NCBI GenBank assembly: GCA_037576195.1
Contig: CM075104.1
Coordinates: forward strand, 18,058,211-18,122,210
Source of the DNA: Phytoseiulus persimilis
Taxonomy: Eukaryota > Arthropoda > Arachnida > Mesostigmata > Phytoseiidae
Length of the DNA stretch: 64,000 nucleotides
Direction: 5' to 3'
The first letter of the stretch is position 1; every line of letters starts with the position of its first letter. The notes below the pieces were generated by a model. It was not told where the DNA came from. It ran no database searches and saw only the letters and a program-made list of their open reading frames with translations. Made by a program: the position numbers and the translations under genes. This document shows positions 58,391-64,000 of this stretch, piece by piece.

Positions 58391-58746
58391 ACTCATTACA
58401 ACAGAATCACAACAACGAAGAGCAACGCCGCCGCACGAGACGTTCTCAAATTTGGTCTGTCGTTCATGACGAGGCTCCCCCTCCTTTTGAAGCATCTCCC
58501 GGTGGAGCTGCCTCGTTCCGGGGGAATCGTGGCCTCACCTTCGGAGCGCTGAACGCGGGAGGGGCTTATCAAAGTGTCTCGGTGATTGAGCGATTCCCGA
58601 ATCGTCGAGCTGGGAGCTGTCGGAACGTTCCGATCGTGAGATTGGAATCATCAGCTGCTATTGCTCACTTCATCAGGGGATCCGGAGAGTTTTCCGCCAC
58701 AAACTCCCACGATTCAGGCGCAGCTGATGGTTCGTCTCGCCCAAAG
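58391..58746 (+). CDS. candidate internal exon of an unknown gene
   Basis: This 356-nt open segment lies between a fair acceptor (GTGATCTTCAG) and a consensus donor (CCAAAG|GTAAGA). In the open frame it reads NNEEQRRRTRRSQIW, HDEAPPPFEASPGGAASF and GALNAGGAYQSVSVIERF, then a Ser/Gly-rich end. It looks coding but belongs to no family I know. Upstream and downstream partner exons could not be fixed. Confidence 0.3.
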
Positions 58747-61700
58747 GTAAGAAAACGGAGGTAAACGACGTAGTAGTTCGACGGCTCTGCTTCAAAAAAT
58801 AAGCACAGATCGCCTGCGATACATCACCAGTGACAGTGCGACGCTCTCTGCGGGAAAACTCGCGGGAACTGAAATACGTGCGCTCGGAGCAGACGTTCAC
58901 GCATGCGCAGCTGCGCGCACCGGAAGTTCGGTTTGTGGTGATCGCAAGGGGTGCACGGCTGCGAGCCGGCCGCCGACGAACTCCAGAAGCTATCTGTGAT
59001 GCGCAACGTGGTTTTCGTAGGGGACGAAGCGAGCTCAGCTACGTAAAGAGACTCGATTGAGAAGATTGCGGATACTTGTCCGCAGAGCACAACGCATAGT
59101 TCATTGACGCTGTTATCGCCCTGCCAAACAAATACTGGAGGAGTACCACGAGTCGACTTCCATTCTTCAGGCTTCGTCCATTAGCGAGTGCGACTTTTTT
59201 CGACGAAAACGAATGAATGGAAGACTGATGTTCGGTTAAAGAGTACTACTATGGGAAGACCGCGGAAGGCTTAGCTTCACGGTGTCAAAGATCACGCTGA
59301 TGTCTTCCCATAGCTAACGATGACATCTGTGAAATAAGTTGTTGAATTCACGGATCAATAAAACACATCACCCCGAAACATTGCGTAAGAAGATCTCACC
59401 ACACAGATCCAAATGCCTGACGCGATGTCGGGCCAGCCCAGATTAGGAACTCGCTTCTGTCTCGAGGCGGTCACGAGTCCTCAACTCCCCATCTGAACCC
59501 AGGAGGCGAATTCCGACGAGCTTCCCTCATGCGCCCCACCAGAGCGCCTGTTGTGGCTGAGAATTCCACGTGCAGGATGTGCGCGAGGATGCTTAGCGTG
59601 GAGGTGACGCACCTGCGAATCCTGAATGAGTGACTCGGGGAAGCTCGGCGGACGCCGGCTTCGCGCCTCCGGTGGAATGCATCGATGTTTGGAAGTGTTT
59701 CGTTCGAAATGAACCGTTCTCAGGAGTTCTTATCATTTCTTTGATTGCTTTATTGGAAGACAGCGATCGTTGTGTCCATTGTCTTTTCTCCCAGACGATG
59801 ACGCAATCGAAATAGCCGTCGAGTTCCGGTTCCGTATGCACAGGGGAAAACACTCTTGAGAACCGAAGCCACGGCCTGCTGCCCGGTTGGTTCACTCACC
59901 GCCGCCTGTATCAGCTGCACGGCAAGCTTCGAAGCCTCAGTACGCAAGCGTGGCGGTTCCGCAATTGCAACGAACGGCGGAAATACAGGCAGCGATGCAA
60001 GCGAACGAACAAACAGTCAGCGCGGAATACCTTTCGCACAGAGTTCACTTCGGCTCGGGAGGCCTCCACAAATGACCTTGAACAAACTACGACGGTTCGT
60101 GAGGTGGGACGGGCGGGCAGGCCGGCTGGCCGCACAAGAGCAACAGCAAGGACAATGGCGACGACGACGACGCCACCAGCAACAACAGCGATACTCTCTG
60201 TGAATCAACATCTTGGTCGTGGGCGCCCGCGGCGGCGGCGGCGACGACGTCGCGCTATGTGCATATATTCACAGGTTCGCTGACAACGTATGTATTCCGT
60301 TAGAAAAAGCGTTTTCTCAGCGCGGTTGAGATAATCTTCCGGGAAATGGTACTGCTAGGTCCGGGGTGTTTGTTCGATGTCAGAGGATCGCATGTCGGGT
60401 GCGCTGCTCCGCGCAAGAGGAGCGAGTATTATGCACGAGACTCACTGTTCGAAACAAAACATGTTTGTGCGTGTCTGATGGAATTTCCTCTCTCATAGGC
60501 GCGTGTTCGAGATTCTCAGGATAATGATGGAACGACGTCGTCCATGTCCAGAACGAGCGAATCGGAAGTCAACCCTTCGCTCGCTGCACCTCCGTCGCAT
60601 CGGAGGAGACCAGGCCACAAAACCGAATAGAACGAGACGGACCGAATCAGTTCGCATGCTTCGGATCGTCGGGATTCCCTGGGAGTTCTCCCCGTCGATT
60701 CCCAGCCCTTTCTCAGGGGGCTTTCGGAAACTCCTTGGAATATCGTTTCCATCGAAAGCTGAGAGTTCACGGAGCGCTGCCGTTATGTAAAGCAGCGCAA
60801 GTGTCAGGCAAGGCACGCCATTCTGGGATTGAATTCCCGTTCGATTTCAACTTGCGTCGGAGGCATTGGGAGAATGCCACTCTATACCACGTCAGTTGGA
60901 TCAGGATTGGAATTCATTTGTTATGCACGGCTGATGTGGATCGCTCCTCACGGAAACGTGCCTCTAGTTGGACAGAATAGAACTGCAACAATTCCATCTT
61001 CCAAAACGCTCTGCGGGCGGCTCGTTAGGGAGTCAAGACCATGGCAACGAGCGAGGCAGAACATCGAAAATAATTGAGCAATTTCCATCAATGCGACGGC
61101 AGTTGTGGTTTTCTAACCCGGCGGGGTCGCACCCGGAAAGCGAGTCGAGTGCGTGAATGAATGTTGGGAACACTCATGACCACCAACGAAGACTTTCCGG
61201 AAATCGTGCGACATCGCTCCAACATTTTGGGAAGTGTTGGCGTCTGTCCCGCAAGACGGAAGCGCCGCTCATTCGAGCTGTATTCATACTGATCGCCGCT
61301 CCTGATTTCCCATAAACGGAAATCAAGCTGTACGAGCACCAAAGCGTGATGAACTGGCTCATGTACGTAGAAATCCTTGCGTATCAAGAGCGCTTCATTC
61401 ATATTGCTGTCGACGGCGGAATGCTGATCAAAATCCTGCCGATGATAATCGATCGTCAGTTTTTCATTCCTCCGCATTCGACACGCTAAGCGTGACGTTG
61501 AACTCAAAAGAATTTCCCAGAGCCATTTCCGATCAATCACCGTTTTGCGTCAGCGTAGATCGCTTCAAACTTCGGATAAGAGCTATTATTGACCTGGTCG
61601 GCAATCCAAACAAACATGAGGCTCGGAAAACGATTGACCCGGCATTTGTGTGTCCCTGTTCCAGTCGTGACATGCGATACGATTTTCTTGATCCATTCGG

Positions 61701-64000
61701 ATCAAGTTGAAAGCTTTCACCCGAGATGAGCAAAGTGCGATTACAGCCTTCTGGGAAGATATTTTTCTCCCCGCTCCGATTTCTTCTCCGAATCCACATT
61801 CCCAAGAGTCGCGAGTGTTCAGCTCTCTCGCGGAATCTGTTCGCCGACACACTGAGACAGCCAGTGCGTGGGGATCCACTGTCTCCAGGGCCGGAGCAGG
61901 GAACAAGCTACCGGTGTAGGACTCGGCGCCCGGAACCGTTATCGTGTCGTAATTGAACGTACGAATTGAAATTGGCAACAGACAATTATGGCTTTGCCAC
62001 TGCACGCTTCAGTGAACTCCTTCCGATCGAGTTGTTTTCTCACCTTACACACACGAAGACACCTTGCCTGGTCGACCCCGCGGACGATCAACGGGCTATT
62101 CTTGTGATGGGACGTTTTCGGTACCATTGGTACCCAACGCTCCCGAGTCCCTCGCTGGTGTCATTGTGCTAACAACAACCATCAACGAAGATCCCATCAA
62201 TCTGATGGTTGAGCACGTCAGCCATCCGCGTTTTTCCCAGTTGGTTCTTACCCCGTCGCGGGATCTGTCGATTGAATAATTTTGATGTCTAACGCTCCGA
62301 AAAGATGAACTAGAAGTTCCCACTACTTGTGTGAAACGATCCAGGTTCTGATGGATTTCAGATAAATGTCCCGATACAACTCAATGAACACTCCATAAAT
62401 AAAATCAGCACCGGCCAGCGTCATGCACGGCCTCCCCCTGGGGCTCTTCGAATAAACCTGGAGTGAGTTATGACCTCGGGTTAATCATGGAGATATTTCC
62501 TCCTATATATATGATCATAGAGATGTTTCTACATCAGTCGTTCGAGAAATCCTTGATTCCTCGAGATTCTGGTCACCCTGCGCAGAGAATACCTCTCACC
62601 GTCGATCTTCCCGCATTACGTGCTCTGTTCGAAGCCTTCCTGGAGTCATTCAGCTGTTTTCGGGATCATCCCTCGGTTCAATGGCCCAGGCCCATGACTT
62701 CTCGGTGAAGTTCGGTGAAAAAAACTGAGCTTGAGATTCTCAGTGTGCTTTGTTGGTCTTTTTGTTGACTCCTGCCTAAATCATACTGGACCGTACGGAA
62801 ATGCACTTCATCGCTCCGGGCGATCGGAAATCGAATTGATCGTCAGATCAATTGATCAATCAATCGGAGCTCTGTCTGAACTTCCCACCGATGCAAAAAC
62901 GAGTCAATCAGGGATCACGGTATCCAATTTGAAGCAGGCACTGCATTCTAAAGGGGAGACGTTCTCCGCTGACGAATTTCGTCATCAACACTAATCAAGG
63001 AAAACTTCAGAAATAACGCGCCAGTCCTTCAGAGGCAAGTATGCGCTGCAGCGAGGTTTTAAAACGTGATCCCGTTGATTGAAACGTGCTCGCTACTGAT
63101 GCTGCTATCCCCTGGAATACGCACCGAATGCCGCCGTATTGAAAATTTGGAAAGTTAGGTTCGGAAGCTTCGCTCAGCCGTCAATCGGTGTCGGCGATTG
63201 CCTGCAACCACTTGCAAAACGATTGAGGGTGACCGAGTGTTTCGATTCGAGCTCTCTTCACCTCCTGAGTACCTGCTGGAAGGAAAACGGAGCCTCCACA
63301 TAGTGTTCGACATCAGAACCTTCGAGGCTTCGAAATCGATTCGCCCTCAATTCACGTCCGGAAACAGCCTCGACATTCAAAATCTCATCCGGAAACGAAG
63401 TGCTCCAACCCGAATGATGTGGAGGAATGCATGAGAGTTTCCACTCCCACTAGTGCCCACAAGCTGGCGTTTTTGAGTGCTCGCCCAGCTGCTCTCCGAA
63501 ATTCCATCTCGCTATTCCTGGACCGCTCCAAGAATGGGATGGCCTGCGCTCTTCGCTCGAAATTCATAATTGAATCTCTCGGCCAGTTTTTTTTTTTGGT
63601 AAATTCTTCCTGCCGTCGACTCCTTGAGCTGGCTCGTGTGTTGTCAGACGACGAGAGCGAACTTTGCGACATTTGATGCTTGGGAAATTTTATGAAACTG
63701 CTCGGGCACGGATTCGAGCTCGATACTGGGAGCGATCCCGAAACCGGGCATAAATGTCACGTATTGAGTTGGACGCGCTCAACAAGTCGCACGACCCGTC
63801 CGGTGGGCTCCCTGGGTCCGGGATTATATAACGAGTGCGGAAAACTGTGCCGAAGACAACATGACTTTCACTTTCTTTCCCAGCACCGACCGCCGCCACA
63901 GCTCCAGCCTCATCATCACCGTTAGTTTTTCCGAAACGTCTCTCTCCCAGAGGCAAGACGTCGGGCCATGGAAGCGCTCCGACGCCAGTAGAGCCGAACC
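58747..64000. other. gene-poor end of the window
   Basis: A GC-rich zone at about 59850-60260, with GAC/CAG and GGC trinucleotide runs and open frames on both strands, looks like a promoter and 5' leader of some gene. It resembles the CBL leader in composition. Plus frames at 62731-62994 (ELIVRSIDQSIGALSELP) and 63198-63434 (VFRFELSSPPEYLLEG) look partly coding but have no assigned family. The last gene, if any, runs out of the window. Confidence 0.35.
60140..60260. repeat. GC-rich trinucleotide runs
   Basis: ACGACGACGACG, CAGCAACAACAG and GGCGGCGGCGGCG runs, as seen in the 5' leader of CBL. Confidence 0.6.

Noticed and set aside
1-64000. CRISPR arrays, bacterial operons or prophage-like modules
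   Set aside because: The window is eukaryotic (spliced metazoan genes, poly(A) signals); no regularly spaced direct repeats with unique spacers were seen.

Overview
This is a window of nuclear DNA from an animal, most likely an arthropod. All the recognisable genes are metazoan (CBL, p47/NSFL1C, CWC27, BLOC1S1, RGP1, MCEE, a USP31/43-type deubiquitinase, a GT92 glycosyltransferase). Base composition is near 50 % GC, most introns are short (about 75-250 bp, GT-AG), and genes lie close together on both strands. Fully intronless large genes (CBL, GT92, RGP1) beside intron-rich ones (CWC27 with 9 exons, the USP with 8) fit a phytoseiid mite such as Galendromus/Metaseiulus, whose genome is known for extreme intron loss and gain. 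That species guess is an inference.

Layout. 1-1.4 kb: a degenerate tandem repeat and no gene. 1.4-3.3 kb (-): a seven-exon coiled-coil protein gene that I could assemble with every splice phase matching but could not name. 5.35-5.94 kb (-): BLOC1S1. 6.19-7.7 kb (-): RGP1. 7.7-13.2 kb: no confident gene, with one two-exon candidate at 11.2-12.1 kb. 13.26-21.4 kb (+): a USP31/USP43-like deubiquitinase with one 5-kb intron. 22.3-23.3 kb (-): a broken-looking secreted-protein locus. 23.8-27.2 kb (-): CWC27, a spliceosome cyclophilin, followed at 27.8-28.0 kb by a decayed copy of its third exon. 30.0-31.8 kb (+): p47. 32.2-33.5 kb (-): a GT92 glycosyltransferase. 35.05-36.4 kb (+): methylmalonyl-CoA epimerase. 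38.55-40.9 kb (+): CBL in a single exon. 40.9-64 kb: gene-poor; it holds a chain of phase-consistent terminal exons (42.07-43.03 kb, -), a possible death-domain terminal exon (43.97-44.22 kb, -), a foldback element (55.5-56.0 kb) and scattered exon-like segments.

Functional themes. Most genes are housekeeping: ubiquitin signalling (CBL, the USP, and p47 as a p97/VCP ubiquitin adaptor), endosome/Golgi traffic (BLOC1S1, RGP1, p47), splicing (CWC27), mitochondrial propionate metabolism (MCEE) and glycosylation (GT92). Nothing suggests an operon or a gene cluster with a shared pathway. I did not find a clearly new biological system. The most interesting items are the unidentified coiled-coil gene, the intronless CBL with ITIM-like tail tyrosines, the PDZ-ligand-like end of the USP, the CWC27-derived fragment and the foldback element.
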